34,898 bases of DNA from Bacteroidaceae bacterium (GCA_017416705.1 JAFQBG010000029.1:1-34898); one strand, 5' to 3'. Counted from the first letter of the stretch, positions 18,559-28,129 are shown. Notes: generated by a model not told the origin, from the sequence alone. Translations and numbers: made by a program.

Positions 18559-19122
18559 ATGATATACAAATTCAGACTTTTATCGGACGAAGCAGAAGAT
18601 TTCAGAAGAGATATTGAAATAGACTCCGACGCCTCGTTCCATGATTTGCATAAAGCTATATTGGAGTCGGTAAACTACCCCGACGACCAAATGACATCAT
18701 TCTTCATATGCAACGACAATTGGATAAAAGAGATTGAAATTACATTGGAGGATATGGGCAGTCGTTCCGAGGAGGACAACTATGTAATGTCCGAGACCAT
18801 CATAGGCGACCTTGTCGAGGAGGAGAAACAGCACCTGATGTACGTATTCGACCCACTTGCCGACCGAGTATTTTTCATCGAGCTAAGCAAGATAGAATTT
18901 GGCAAGGACCTGAAAGAGCCTCGTTGTGTAAAATCGTTGGGCGAAGCACCTACACAATTGATAGATTTCGACGCGTTAATGAGCAAGTCCAATACATCGA
19001 CAGGTGTTAGCGACGATTATAACGAGGATTTCTATGGAAGCGACGAATATGACGAGGAGGACCTCGATGGTTTGGACCTCGACAATATCGACGACAGCAG
19101 TTCCATCGACGACCTATATTAA
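18559..19122 (+). CDS. PRiA4 ORF3-like domain protein with acidic tail
   Basis: A 187-aa protein. The N-terminal about 130 residues resemble the plasmid pRiA4b ORF-3-like domain: a YKFRLLSDEAEDFRRDIEID strand pair, a Leu-rich helix, then SFFICNDNW. The function of this domain is unknown, although the name derives from plasmid and mobile-element proteins. The last 50 residues are strongly acidic and low in complexity (DEYDEEDLDGLDLDNIDD), probably disordered. It is 10 nt after lpxA and 21 nt before miaA, inside a lipid A/tRNA operon; nothing suggests it is mobile here. Confidence 0.75.
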   Translation: MIYKFRLLSDEAEDFRRDIEIDSDASFHDLHKAILESVNYPDDQMTSFFICNDNWIKEIEITLEDMGSRSEEDNYVMSETIIGDLVEEEKQHLMYVFDPLADRVFFIELSKIEFGKDLKEPRCVKSLGEAPTQLIDFDALMSKSNTSTGVSDDYNEDFYGSDEYDEEDLDGLDLDNIDDSSSIDDLY

Positions 19123-19143
19123 TTTTGCACAACAGCCCCCTGA

Positions 19144-20043
19144 ATGAATAACCTTGTTGTGCTCATAGGCCCCACCGCCGTTGGCAAGACAGACACGAGT
19201 TTTGCCATTGCCGAACATTTTGGTTGTCCCATAATATCGGCCGACTCGCGGCAAATGTACAGCGGCATGGAGATAGGCACAGCAGCACCCACACCTACGG
19301 AGTTGTCACGACACAAACACTATTTTGTCGGGCAGCTCCGTCCGGGCGATTATTATAGTGCGGCACGCTACGAACAGGAGGTACTTGCCCTGTTGGCAAA
19401 TGAGTTCAAAGAACACTCCACCCTGTTGCTCACAGGTGGTTCCATGATGTATATCGACGCAGTGTGCAAAGGGATAGACGACATCCCCACAGTAGATGAG
19501 GAGACGCGTCAAATGGTAAAAAACCGTTACGAAGAGAAAGGCTTGGAGTATCTATCGAACGAACTTCGCCTGCTCGACCCGGAATATTACCGTCAAGCCG
19601 ATATAAAAAACCCAAAGCGGGTAATGCACGCCCTTGAAATCTGCTACATGACAGGGAAGCCATATAGCAGTTTCCGCATAGGAAAAAACAGAACGCGCCC
19701 CTTTAATATCATAAAAATAGGATTAAAAAGAGAGCGCGACGAACTGTACAAGCGCATAAACAAAAGGGTGGACACAATGATAGAAAACGGGCTTATCGAG
19801 GAAGCAAAAAAATTATATCATCTGCGCAACCATAACTCGCTTAACACCGTTGGCTACAAAGAAATTTTCAAAGTATTGGATGGGGAGTGGGAATTGCCCT
19901 TTGCCATAGAAAAAATTAAACAAAACACTCGCATCTATTCGCGCAAGCAGATGACATGGTATCGTCGCGACGAGGAGGTTACATGGTTTCACCCGGATGA
20001 CATCGACAATATTTTATCATTTATCGACAGGAGCATCGTATAG
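19144..20043 (+). CDS. miaA: tRNA dimethylallyltransferase
   Basis: Transfers a dimethylallyl group to N6 of A37 in tRNAs that read codons starting with U. The P-loop GPTAVGKT lies at residues 9-16 and the catalytic DSRQ at 34-37, followed by [18 protein letters not shown] and the C-terminal [16 protein letters not shown] match the tRNA-binding family core. The 299-aa length is normal. The last codons (FIDRSIV) and the stop lie inside the first unit of the 56-bp tandem repeat that continues downstream. Confidence 0.96.
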   Translation: MNNLVVLIGPTAVGKTDTSFAIAEHFGCPIISADSRQMYSGMEIGTAAPTPTELSRHKHYFVGQLRPGDYYSAARYEQEVLALLANEFKEHSTLLLTGGSMMYIDAVCKGIDDIPTVDEETRQMVKNRYEEKGLEYLSNELRLLDPEYYRQADIKNPKRVMHALEICYMTGKPYSSFRIGKNRTRPFNIIKIGLKRERDELYKRINKRVDTMIENGLIEEAKKLYHLRNHNSLNTVGYKEIFKVLDGEWELPFAIEKIKQNTRIYSRKQMTWYRRDEEVTWFHPDDIDNILSFIDRSIV

Positions 20044-20165
20044 CCTGCCCAAGCGACACAGCCGACATATTATCATTTATCGACAGGAGCATCGTATAGC
20101 CCCTGCCCAAGCGACACAGCCGGCATATTATCATTTATCGACAGGAACATCGTATAGCCTGCCCT
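20014..20165. repeat. 56/58-bp tandem repeat, about 2.7 copies, at convergent gene ends
   Basis: Units start at 20014, 20070 and 20128, each with TTATCATTTATCGACAGGA. The first is 56 bp, the second 58 bp (a CC insertion), the third is partial and runs to about 20165. The units differ by only a few substitutions (for example GAGC versus GAAC). Copy 1 contains the miaA 3' end; copy 3 contains the 3' end of the radical-SAM gene on the other strand. Confidence 0.95.
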
Positions 20166-21072
20166 GCCACGTGTCACGTTCACGCATGCGTCGTTTTACA
20201 ATCTCCACAAGTTCGTAATTCTTTATACCCCAGTCGGGTGCTATCAAAAGTTCTTTTGGCGACTGCGAAGCAAAACGTTCCAACACGATATCGGGACGTA
20301 ACCGCTCAACATAGTCTATGACCGTTTCCACATAGTCGCAAAGCGAGAATAGCGAAAAATCCTGTGGCATACTCTCGTATTCAAGTGCCATTTGTGTTCC
20401 GCGTATCAACTGCAACTGATGAAGTTTCAGTGTCGTCAACGGCAGTTGCGATATTTCGTCGGCCTGTTGCATCAACATGGCACGTGTCTCTCCCGGCAAT
20501 CCAAGTATTATGTGCCCCCCGACGGGAATACCCCTTTCGGCTGTGCGTCGGACAGCATCGGCAGCGGTGGCAAAAGTATGTCCGCGATTTATGCGCACAA
20601 GAGTCTTGTCGTAGGTACTTTCTATACCATATTCCACAAGAACAAAAGTACGGCACGACAACACTTGCAAATAATCGAGCAGCTCGTCGGGCATGCAATC
20701 GGGGCGCGTACCTATCACTATACCCAGACAACCATCCACCGACAAAGCCTCCTCGTAGCGACGTCGCAATTCGTCGAGCGAGCCGTAGGTATTCGTATAG
20801 GCCTGAAAATAAGCCAGATAACGCATCTGCGGATACTTATGCGAGAAAAAATCAATGCCCTCGTTCATTTGTTGCACTATGCTTTTCGTTCCATTGCAAT
20901 ATGCCGGGCTGAATGTACGATTATTACAATAGGTACACCCACCCCGCCCTATCGTGCCATCGCGATTGGGACAACTGAAACCACCATCAAGGCCTATTTT
21001 TTGTACCTTGCATCCAAAAAACCGACGCAAGTACGTGCTGAAATCATTGTAATAGAAACGCGAACTATTCAT
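20131..21072 (-). CDS. TIGR01212 family radical SAM protein (YhcC-like)
   Basis: A 313-aa radical S-adenosylmethionine protein. The cluster cysteines lie in CPNRDGTIGRGGCTYCN (C34, C46, C49). This long CX11CX2C spacing is typical of the YhcC/YtqA group, not the classic CX3CX2C. GHIILGLPGET and the HQLQLIRGT segment continue the TIM barrel. The substrate is unknown. The frame is open to 21111, but I choose ATG 21072, because MNSSRFYYNDFSTYL is the expected start and a -7 box lies just ahead of it. The C-terminal codons (DVPVDK) are encoded within the tandem repeat shared with the miaA end. Confidence 0.9.
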   Translation of the reverse strand: MNSSRFYYNDFSTYLRRFFGCKVQKIGLDGGFSCPNRDGTIGRGGCTYCNNRTFSPAYCNGTKSIVQQMNEGIDFFSHKYPQMRYLAYFQAYTNTYGSLDELRRRYEEALSVDGCLGIVIGTRPDCMPDELLDYLQVLSCRTFVLVEYGIESTYDKTLVRINRGHTFATAADAVRRTAERGIPVGGHIILGLPGETRAMLMQQADEISQLPLTTLKLHQLQLIRGTQMALEYESMPQDFSLFSLCDYVETVIDYVERLRPDIVLERFASQSPKELLIAPDWGIKNYELVEIVKRRMRERDTWQGRLYDVPVDK

Positions 21073-21078
21073 AATAGC

Positions 21079-21111
21079 CAAAGTTAGTACAAAATGATGA
21101 TATTTTTCCAA
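21079..21111 (-). promoter_or_regulatory. Possible promoter of the radical-SAM gene
   Basis: Minus-strand TAACTTTG (21086-21079) fits the -7 consensus; a TTG at 21111-21109 is about 22 nt upstream. Transcription would start only a few nucleotides before ATG 21072, so the message may be nearly leaderless. Confidence 0.45.
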
Positions 21112-21121
21112 TTATTCTGCG

Positions 21122-21129
21122 TATCTTCG
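21122..21129 (+). promoter_or_regulatory. Possible -7 box of the DPP IV gene
   Basis: TATCTTCG at 21122-21129 is followed by GCAG, the same core as upstream of purM. No convincing -33 box is present. It lies 37 nt before the ATG. Confidence 0.45.
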
Positions 21130-21166
21130 CAGTAATATAGACAAAAAAACATAAACCGATATAAAA

Positions 21167-23386
21167 ATGAGAAAAACAGTCAATTTACTACTGTTGGCAT
21201 TGGTTCCATTTACCTTGCTTGCCAACAACCCTGTAACAAAAGCCGAGGGCTATAACCTGCGTAGCATTATACAAGGAGCATTCTGGCCCGAAAGATACAC
21301 CACCATAACCCCAATGGCCGATGGAGAAAGTTTTGCACGTATGAGCAGCGACCGCAGCATGATTTTGAAATGTTCGTTCAAGGATGGCAGCGTTGTAGAT
21401 ACTATATTCAACGCCGCAACCGCACGCGGTTTCGACAAAAAACATATCGACGGCTATCAATTTTCGCCCGACGAAAGCCGCATGCTCATACAGACAAATA
21501 CACGAAGCATATACCGACGTTCTTTCACCGCCGACCATTATATATTCACCAGAAAGAACAACAAGGTTGCACCCCTGTCGGCCAACGGAGCGCAACAAGT
21601 TCCAAAGTTCTCGCCCGACGGCACCATGATAGCCTTTGTGCGCAACAACAACATATTCATTGTGAAACTACTGTTCGACAACAGCGAATCGCAAGTGACA
21701 ACAGATGGAGAATTTGGAAAAATCATAAACGGCGTACCCGACTGGGTGTACGAGGAGGAGTTTGTCACCAACTGCTCCTACGATTGGAGTGCCGACAGCA
21801 AAATACTTGCCTACATACGCTACGACGAAAGCAACGTCATGAACTACGACATGCCCATGTTCATACCTACCAACAGCAAAAGCGAGTACGAGGCCTACGT
21901 TGCTCCATACAGCTATAAGTATCCCGTTGCAGGAGCCGAAAACTCAAAAGTATCGGTACATACATTCGAAGTAAAAAGCAGAGTAACGCGCCAAATGAAA
22001 TTGGATATAGAAAACGACGCATATATCCCAAGAATAAAATTCACCGACAAGCCCGACATGCTCACCATATTCACACTCAACCGTCACCAGAACAAGATGG
22101 ACCTGTTTGCAGCGAACCCGTTATCGGGGCTGTGCAAGTGCATCCTGCGCGAGGAGAGCGACACCTATCTGAACGAGGGTTGCTACACCAAACTGCAATT
22201 CCTTGGCGAAAATTTCATACTGCACAGCGAACGCAGCGGCTACAACCAACTATATTTATACACCCTTGAAGGCGACCTTGTAGCCCCAATAACAACAGGC
22301 AATTTCGAAGTTCTCAGTTTCATTGGCTGGGACAAGAAAAAGAACGAATACTACTATTCGAGCAACGAAGAAAGCCCATTGAAACAAGACGTTTACAAGA
22401 TAGACCGAAAAGGGAAAAAGACACGTCTGACAAATGGTAACGGAACCAACAGCGCAGTGTTCAGCAAGGGATTGAAATATTTCATAAACACATTCGACAA
22501 CCTCACAACACCCCCCATTGTAACAACAAACAACAACAAAGGCGAAGTCATAAAAACGCTCATCGACAACAAGAAACTGACAGAAAAACTGGCACAGATG
22601 GAAAAGGCCGGAAAAGAATTTTTCAGTTTCAAGACAACAGACGGCGTTGATATAAACGGCTGGATGATAAAACCCGCCAATTTCGACGCATCGCAAAAAT
22701 ACCCTGTGGTGATGTTCCAATATAGCGGCCCATACTCGCAGGAGGTCAAAGACACATGGTTCACAGGAATGTACCCCGGTGCCGCCTTCGAGGAGTATAT
22801 GGCACAAAAAGGCTTCATCATGGTGTGCGTTGACGGAAGAGGCACAGGAGGTCGTGGCACACAGTTCGGCAAGTGCACATACATGAAACTTGGCCATTAC
22901 GAGTCGAACGACCAAGTGGAGGCAGCCAAATACCTTGGCACACTGCCCTATGTCGATAAAGAAAACATAGGTATATGGGGTTGGAGCTTCGGCGGTTACA
23001 ACACCATAATGTCCATGAGCAATAACGACAAAGTGTTCAAAGCCGGTGTAGCCATAGCCGCACCCACCGATTGGCGTTTCTACGACACAGTATATACAGA
23101 ACGTTTCATGCGTACCCCGAAAGAAAACAAAGAAGGCTACGACTTGGGTTCGGCAGTGGTACATGCCGACAAACTAAACGGCAAGCTATTGCTCATACAT
23201 GGAACAGCCGACGACAATGTACATTTCCGCAATATGTTGCGATATGCGCATGCACTGAACCAAGCAGGCAAATATGTCGAAATGGCATTGTACCCCGACA
23301 GCAACCATGGAATATACTTCGGTGGCGAGACACGCTACCACGTGTTCGAGCGTTTGAGCAAATTCTTCATAGAAAACCTTAAATAG
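21167..23386 (+). CDS. Dipeptidyl peptidase IV (S9B prolyl oligopeptidase family)
   Basis: Secreted or periplasmic serine peptidase that removes X-Pro or X-Ala dipeptides. A signal peptide covers residues 1-19 (LLLLALVPFTLLA). The N-terminal beta propeller contains the Glu-Glu motif DWVYEEEF that binds the substrate amino terminus in DPP IV. The C-terminal alpha/beta hydrolase holds the triad: S607 in GWSFGGY, D682 in GTADDNVHF and H714 in SNHGIYF. At 739 aa all domains are complete. It starts a probable two-gene unit with the phosphoesterase (18-nt gap). Bacteroidales use such enzymes in peptide nutrition. Confidence 0.95.
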   Translation: MRKTVNLLLLALVPFTLLANNPVTKAEGYNLRSIIQGAFWPERYTTITPMADGESFARMSSDRSMILKCSFKDGSVVDTIFNAATARGFDKKHIDGYQFSPDESRMLIQTNTRSIYRRSFTADHYIFTRKNNKVAPLSANGAQQVPKFSPDGTMIAFVRNNNIFIVKLLFDNSESQVTTDGEFGKIINGVPDWVYEEEFVTNCSYDWSADSKILAYIRYDESNVMNYDMPMFIPTNSKSEYEAYVAPYSYKYPVAGAENSKVSVHTFEVKSRVTRQMKLDIENDAYIPRIKFTDKPDMLTIFTLNRHQNKMDLFAANPLSGLCKCILREESDTYLNEGCYTKLQFLGENFILHSERSGYNQLYLYTLEGDLVAPITTGNFEVLSFIGWDKKKNEYYYSSNEESPLKQDVYKIDRKGKKTRLTNGNGTNSAVFSKGLKYFINTFDNLTTPPIVTTNNNKGEVIKTLIDNKKLTEKLAQMEKAGKEFFSFKTTDGVDINGWMIKPANFDASQKYPVVMFQYSGPYSQEVKDTWFTGMYPGAAFEEYMAQKGFIMVCVDGRGTGGRGTQFGKCTYMKLGHYESNDQVEAAKYLGTLPYVDKENIGIWGWSFGGYNTIMSMSNNDKVFKAGVAIAAPTDWRFYDTVYTERFMRTPKENKEGYDLGSAVVHADKLNGKLLLIHGTADDNVHFRNMLRYAHALNQAGKYVEMALYPDSNHGIYFGGETRYHVFERLSKFFIENLK

Positions 23387-23404
23387 CACCAACGCTACAC
23401 CGAA

Positions 23405-24520
23405 ATGAGTATAATTCTGCTACTCACGCTCATCTGTTTTGTTTGCGGCAACGTATATATATACATGCGTTCGCTGCAAACAATGCGTTCCCTACATATA
23501 ATCGTCAAGGCTATATACACGTTGCTTTTTTGGCTATGCGCCCTGTCGTTGTTCATAGTGCTATCGTTGCGACACAGCGACCTGCCCGACTTTATTCCCC
23601 GCACAATGTACACCATAGGAAGCATTTGGCTTGTATTTGTGCTATACATGACGGTTATCCTGTTCATGTTCGATGCCATAAAACGATTTTTTGTTCCTAA
23701 TATGCGTCGTGGGTTTATATATTCGTTGCTCCTGACAATCACTATAAACACCTGCGGATATATAAACTATCTGCACCCCGATGTAAACCGCATAGACATA
23801 GCGATAGACAAGCCCATAGCAGGCGACTCCATGAGGATTGTCGGCATCAGCGATTTACATTTGGGCTACGGCACAGGCAAAAAAAGATTAAGCCGGTTTG
23901 TGGAAATGATAAACGCCGAAAAGCCCGACGTCATACTGATAGCAGGCGACCTGATAGACAACAGCATAAAACCGTTATACGAGCAAAGAATGTACGAGGA
24001 GCTGAACATGCTGCAAGCCACAATGGGCATATATATGTCGCCCGGCAACCACGAGTATATCACCGGCATAGAGGATTGCAAAGAATTCCTAAGCAAAACA
24101 CCCATTAAAATGCTCATAGACAGCATGGTCGAACTACCCAACGGCGTGCAGATAGTATTGCGCGACGACCCCACCAACGTTGTACGTCCGCCGGCATGGT
24201 ACGTGTTGAAGAAAAACAAAACAGATATGGAACGTCCCGTCATAATTGCCGACCACCACCCCTATGGCATTGCCGAGAAAGACACACTTGGCATCGACCT
24301 GCAATTTAGCGGACACACACACAATGGCCAGATATGGCCGGGCAACATAGTGACAAGCTTTTTGTATGAACAGAGCAACGGCTACCGAAAATGGAAACAC
24401 TCGCATGTGTATGTATCAAGTGGGTTATCGCTTTGGGGGCCACCGTTCCGTATAGGTACAAACAGCGACATGGTGGTTTTCAATATCTATTCTACAAAGC
24501 AAAAAAATAATCGGGAATAA
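23405..24520 (+). CDS. Membrane-anchored metallophosphoesterase
   Basis: A 371-aa protein with four hydrophobic segments (about 1-20, 35-55, 68-90, 104-122) followed by a calcineurin-like phosphoesterase domain. Metal-binding motifs in order: SDLHLG (D150, H152), AGDLID (D182), GNHEY, HHPYG and GHTHNGQ. Related YkuE/YaeI-like membrane phosphoesterases act on phospholipid or UDP-diacylglucosamine substrates, but the substrate here is not readable. The stop codon lies in the loop of the terminator that ends the transcript. Confidence 0.9.
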   Translation: MSIILLLTLICFVCGNVYIYMRSLQTMRSLHIIVKAIYTLLFWLCALSLFIVLSLRHSDLPDFIPRTMYTIGSIWLVFVLYMTVILFMFDAIKRFFVPNMRRGFIYSLLLTITINTCGYINYLHPDVNRIDIAIDKPIAGDSMRIVGISDLHLGYGTGKKRLSRFVEMINAEKPDVILIAGDLIDNSIKPLYEQRMYEELNMLQATMGIYMSPGNHEYITGIEDCKEFLSKTPIKMLIDSMVELPNGVQIVLRDDPTNVVRPPAWYVLKKNKTDMERPVIIADHHPYGIAEKDTLGIDLQFSGHTHNGQIWPGNIVTSFLYEQSNGYRKWKHSHVYVSSGLSLWGPPFRIGTNSDMVVFNIYSTKQKNNRE

Positions 24521-24538
24521 ATCCCGATTATTTTTTTT
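24503..24538 (+). terminator. Terminator overlapping the phosphoesterase stop codon
   Basis: A stem of about ten pairs (ATAATCGGGA with TCCCGATTAT) surrounds the loop that carries the gene's own TAA at 24518-24520, followed by eight T. Termination is therefore encoded partly in the last codons. Confidence 0.88.
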
Positions 24539-24587
24539 CATTTACACGATACACCCCGACGACGATGTATCCGTTGAACGGTGAGCC

Positions 24588-26162
24588 CTATTTGCTTTCG
24601 TGATACTGTGTCTCGGTGTTTACATTCCATATATTCGATTTATCGTTATTGCCACGCGAAATATTATCCACAGTAACCATGGCCGTCATCATGGAATGGT
24701 CCATATTATTGTAGCGATGCTGTCCGTTACGTCCCATGCAATATAAATTCTCTATGCCGTTTAGGAAGTCGCGTACCTTGTCCAGTTCGTAGTAGCTGCC
24801 ATGATATGCCGGATAGGCCTTTTTAATTTTCACCCTCACAGCGTCTGTCACCGATTCCTTCTCGATGACATCTATTTTCACCAATTCGTCTATTGCCATG
24901 GCTATGAAATCGCTGTCACTCATGCTCCACATATCATCGCCCTCGTTGCAGAAATACTCCAAGCCGACGAAAATCTTATTTTCGTAGTCCTGCACCATGT
25001 ATGGCGACCAGTTATTAAAAATTTGCAGACGCCCCACTTTAACATCGCGTTCCTGAATGTATATCCATGTGTCGGGAACACGCTGCGCATAGGTTTTTAT
25101 TTTTGTTTTGTTTTTTATTTTCATGCCATCAAGCAACAAGCCCACCGTTATGAAGTCGCGATACGGCAGTTCCGATGCTATGCGTGCCACGTCCTGCGGA
25201 ACGTCCACGCCGCTGAGTGCAGCCACAAGGTCTTTTAGCGGCATTGTCGATAGCAGATAGTCGCACTGCACATTTTTTGTTTGCCCCAGCTCATCGACTA
25301 TGTCCACCGACACCACCTTGCCGCTGTGTACATTTATTTTTTTTACTTCGTGCTGTTTATGCAGTTCGCCACCCATGCCGACGGTTTCCGTTGCGACAGT
25401 TTCCCATAGCTGTCCCGGGCCATATTTTGGGTATATAAATTGTTCTATCAACGACGTCTCGACACTTTTTTGTGTGACATCGTTTTTGCGGAAAGGCTTG
25501 CACAGGGCGTCTTTCAAAATGGCAAACACCGACAACCCTTTCACACGTTGGCTACCCCAGTCGGCACCGAGTTTCGATGGATGTATGCCCCATACCTTCT
25601 GTGTATATCCCTCGAAAAAAAGGCTGTACAGAGGCCTGCCAAAACGGTTTATATAGAAATCCTCCAACGAGTTCTCCTTGCGTTTGCTCATTTGGGAATA
25701 TATGTAGCCCATTCCCGATTTCACTGTGCGCCACAGCCCCATATTGGCAAATGTGGAATATTTCAGCGATATAGGATAATCGAAGAATTTACGCAGAAAG
25801 AATATGCGCGAGACACGATTGCGCGACAACATGACGCGATCGACGACTGCCGGGTCGGGGCCGCCTTGTTTCAGGAAGCGACTATTGCTGCCAAGCAATA
25901 TTTCGTCCTTGGCGGGTGCGCCTTGCATGGGCATTATGTTGTTCCACCACTCCATGACATCATCGTTTTTCGAGAAAAAACGATGCCCGCCAATGTCCAT
26001 GCGGTTTCCTTTGTAGTTCACTGTTTGCGATATGCCTCCAATGGCATCTGTCGCCTCGAACACAAGAGGTTTTATTTCGGTCTTTTTCAGTAGCTCGTAT
26101 GCTGCTGTAAGACCGGCAGGGCCGGCACCTATTATAACCGCTGTTTTATTCTCTTTTTTCAT
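24588..26162 (-). CDS. NAD(P)/FAD-dependent oxidoreductase (amine-oxidase / protoporphyrinogen-oxidase-like)
   Basis: A 524-aa flavoprotein. The dinucleotide-binding motif [13 protein letters not shown] starts near residue 12, followed by an acidic FEA at the strand 2 end, and [11 protein letters not shown] and DIGGHRFFS, which are typical of the amine oxidase / UDP-galactopyranose-mutase-like group. A C-terminal [16 protein letters not shown] segment is the second FAD contact. Relatives are annotated as protoporphyrinogen oxidase-like, but no heme genes are near. It lies 6 nt downstream of a GtrA membrane protein, which points to a polyprenyl-linked sugar or envelope glycan role instead. Substrate unknown. 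Confidence 0.87.
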   Translation of the reverse strand: MKKENKTAVIIGAGPAGLTAAYELLKKTEIKPLVFEATDAIGGISQTVNYKGNRMDIGGHRFFSKNDDVMEWWNNIMPMQGAPAKDEILLGSNSRFLKQGGPDPAVVDRVMLSRNRVSRIFFLRKFFDYPISLKYSTFANMGLWRTVKSGMGYIYSQMSKRKENSLEDFYINRFGRPLYSLFFEGYTQKVWGIHPSKLGADWGSQRVKGLSVFAILKDALCKPFRKNDVTQKSVETSLIEQFIYPKYGPGQLWETVATETVGMGGELHKQHEVKKINVHSGKVVSVDIVDELGQTKNVQCDYLLSTMPLKDLVAALSGVDVPQDVARIASELPYRDFITVGLLLDGMKIKNKTKIKTYAQRVPDTWIYIQERDVKVGRLQIFNNWSPYMVQDYENKIFVGLEYFCNEGDDMWSMSDSDFIAMAIDELVKIDVIEKESVTDAVRVKIKKAYPAYHGSYYELDKVRDFLNGIENLYCMGRNGQHRYNNMDHSMMTAMVTVDNISRGNNDKSNIWNVNTETQYHESK

Positions 26163-26168
26163 ACCGTG

Positions 26169-26588
26169 TCAGTCCTTTATTATATTGAAATACCTTGAAT
26201 ACATAAAGAATTTGCGAGCAAAGAAGTTCCAAAAGAAACAGACTGCCGTCATGATGAGTTTCGAATACATTGGATGCACAAGGCATATATCGGTGAGCCA
26301 ATAAAGCCCCACCTGCTGCAACAGCAAGCCTGTGCCGCCTATAACAAAAACCAAAGCAATCTCTGCTATACGCGATTTCGGATTACCCTGAAAAACTATA
26401 CATTTTGCTATTGCGTAGTTTGTCAATGTGCCAAGCACAAAACCCAAGACGTTTGCCCACAGATAATATTGCAAACCGCACAAAAACAACACCATGGTAT
26501 AACTGCCATAATCGACTGCAAATGCGCCTACTGCCACAAAGCAATATCGAAATAGTTGTTTCCATATATTATTGGTTCGCGTAATCAT
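26169..26588 (-). CDS. GtrA family membrane protein
   Basis: A 139-aa protein with four membrane segments (about 12-32, 38-58, 74-97, 102-126). The motif FVAVGAFAVDYGSY in helix 1 and NYAIAKCIVF after helix 2 are GtrA hallmarks, as is FFWNFFARKFFMY at the end. Family members are thought to flip or bind undecaprenyl-phosphate-linked sugars for surface glycan modification. No glycosyltransferase is beside it; the next gene is the FAD oxidoreductase, so the two probably act together. Confidence 0.9.
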   Translation of the reverse strand: MITRTNNIWKQLFRYCFVAVGAFAVDYGSYTMVLFLCGLQYYLWANVLGFVLGTLTNYAIAKCIVFQGNPKSRIAEIALVFVIGGTGLLLQQVGLYWLTDICLVHPMYSKLIMTAVCFFWNFFARKFFMYSRYFNIIKD

Positions 26589-26611
26589 CTACTGCAAAAT
26601 TCTTTAATTTT

Positions 26612-26643
26612 CAAAATTAGTGTTTTTTTATGGTACTAACAAT
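26612..26643 (-). promoter_or_regulatory. Promoter of the gtrA - oxidoreductase unit
   Basis: On the minus strand ATTG (26643-26640), a 20-nt spacer and TAATTTTG (26619-26612) match the Bacteroidetes pattern. The leader is about 18 nt. Confidence 0.6.
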
Positions 26644-26758
26644 TTTATGATACAAAAATATTCTTCGCAAGGGGCACAGTGTGTCATTGGCACTGTTTTT
26701 TTTCATGAGTACATTCTTTCATATATGGAGCAGCCATGCCACATAGGTGTATATAAAT

Positions 26759-26786
26759 AAAAAAGCCCTCGGCAAATGCCGAGGGC
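26759..26786 (-). terminator. fbaA intrinsic terminator
   Basis: Read on the minus strand, GCCCTCGGC (26786-26778) pairs with GCCGAGGGC (26773-26765) around a 4-nt loop and runs into six T. It lies 20 nt after the fbaA stop. Confidence 0.93.
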
Positions 26787-26806
26787 AGATAGTATAAATG
26801 CAAATA

Positions 26807-27808
26807 TTATTCTGCAAGTTTGTTGTCCGAACCAAGTACATTCACAATTTTGTGGATATACTGTTTCTTCATGTTCTCGCGAGCGGGACCAAGATATTTT
26901 CTGGGGTCGAACTCGGCAGGCTGTGTAGCAAATACCTCGCGGATGGCAGCAGTCATGGCAAGACGGCTGTCGCTGTCGATGTTGATTTTGCAAACAGCAA
27001 GTGAAGCAGCCTTACGCAATTCCTCTTCGGGAATACCTATTGCGTCTTTCAGCGCACCGCCGTATTTGTTTATTGTAGCAACCTCTTCTTGGGGAACCGA
27101 TGAAGAACCGTGAAGCACGATGGGGAAACCGGGAAGTTCTTTCATGCAACCTTCGAGCACATCGAATGCCAAGGGAGGAGGAACAAGGATACCGTTCTCG
27201 TTGCGTGTGCATTGTTCGGGTTTGAACTTGTTAGCACCGTGTGAAGTACCGATTGAAATAGCCAAGCTGTCGCAACCTGTTTTTGTAACAAAGTCAACAA
27301 CCTCCTCGGGGCGTGTATATGTGTGGTGTTCTGCAACAACATCGTCCTCGACACCGGCAAGAATACCAAGCTCGCCCTCTACTGTAACATCGTATTGGTG
27401 AGCGTACTCAACGACTTTCTTTGTCAGAGCAACGTTCTCCTCGTAGGGAAGGTGTGAACCGTCTATCATAACCGAAGAGAAGCCCATGTCGATACACGAC
27501 TTGCAAAGTTCGAATGAGTTACCGTGGTCCAAGTGAAGAACTATCTCGGGATGAGCGCAACCCAATTCTTTTGCATACTCAACAGCACCCTCGGCCATGT
27601 AGCGGAGAAGAGTTTGGTTGGCATACTTACGTGCACCACTTGACACTTGAAGAATTACAGGAGATTTTGTTTCTACCGCAGCCATGATTATTGCTTGCAG
27701 CTGCTCCATGTTGTTGAAGTTGAATGCGGGAATTGCATAACCGCCCTTCATAGCTCTTGCAAACATATCGCGAGTGTTCACAAGGCCTAATTGTTTGTAA
27801 TTTACCAT
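26807..27808 (-). CDS. fbaA: Class II fructose-bisphosphate aldolase
   Basis: Zinc-dependent cleavage of fructose-1,6-bisphosphate in glycolysis and its reversal in gluconeogenesis. The 333-aa protein carries the class II motifs LHLDHGNSFE (catalytic Asp and zinc His), the YEENVALTKK segment, EHHTYTRPEEVVDF, IGTSHGANKF and VLHGSSSVP, the last two binding zinc and the phosphate groups. Codon use is strongly biased towards common codons, as expected for an abundant protein. It is monocistronic, with its own -7 box and terminator. Confidence 0.96.
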   Translation of the reverse strand: MVNYKQLGLVNTRDMFARAMKGGYAIPAFNFNNMEQLQAIIMAAVETKSPVILQVSSGARKYANQTLLRYMAEGAVEYAKELGCAHPEIVLHLDHGNSFELCKSCIDMGFSSVMIDGSHLPYEENVALTKKVVEYAHQYDVTVEGELGILAGVEDDVVAEHHTYTRPEEVVDFVTKTGCDSLAISIGTSHGANKFKPEQCTRNENGILVPPPLAFDVLEGCMKELPGFPIVLHGSSSVPQEEVATINKYGGALKDAIGIPEEELRKAASLAVCKINIDSDSRLAMTAAIREVFATQPAEFDPRKYLGPARENMKKQYIHKIVNVLGSDNKLAE

Positions 27809-27858
27809 GATATATACTTTTAAAAGTAAGTAAAAAAATATTTTCTTATTTTATGATG

Positions 27859-27866
27859 CGAAGATA
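27859..27866 (-). promoter_or_regulatory. fbaA -7 box
   Basis: Minus-strand TATCTTCG (27866-27859) followed by GCA matches the core seen before purM and the DPP IV gene. A -33 box is not clear. The leader is about 45 nt. Confidence 0.5.
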
Positions 27867-28129
27867 GTAAATTATTTCCTTATATATTGTGAAACTGTTT
27901 AAAATTCTTTAAAATTATTTACATTGCACGCAAAAAAACATATTTTACCGCATGACGATGCGCCTTGTGACACGACGCAAAACCGCAACCACTACCGACG
28001 AGCAAAAAAAAACGCACAAGGCTTGTTTCTATGTTTTTTACCGCGTGTGCAGTATCTATTCTACATGCCACATAAAAATATTATCTATTTTTTTATACCA
28101 TAATAGATGATTGTAACACAAAAAACAAT

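Noticed and set aside
20014-20165. CRISPR array
   Set aside because: Units are direct repeats with no unique spacers between them and lie over gene ends; no cas genes are near.
26675-26703. Hairpin ACAGTG/CACTGT followed by eight T on the plus strand
   Set aside because: No plus-strand gene lies upstream, and the stem is only 6 bp with a long loop.
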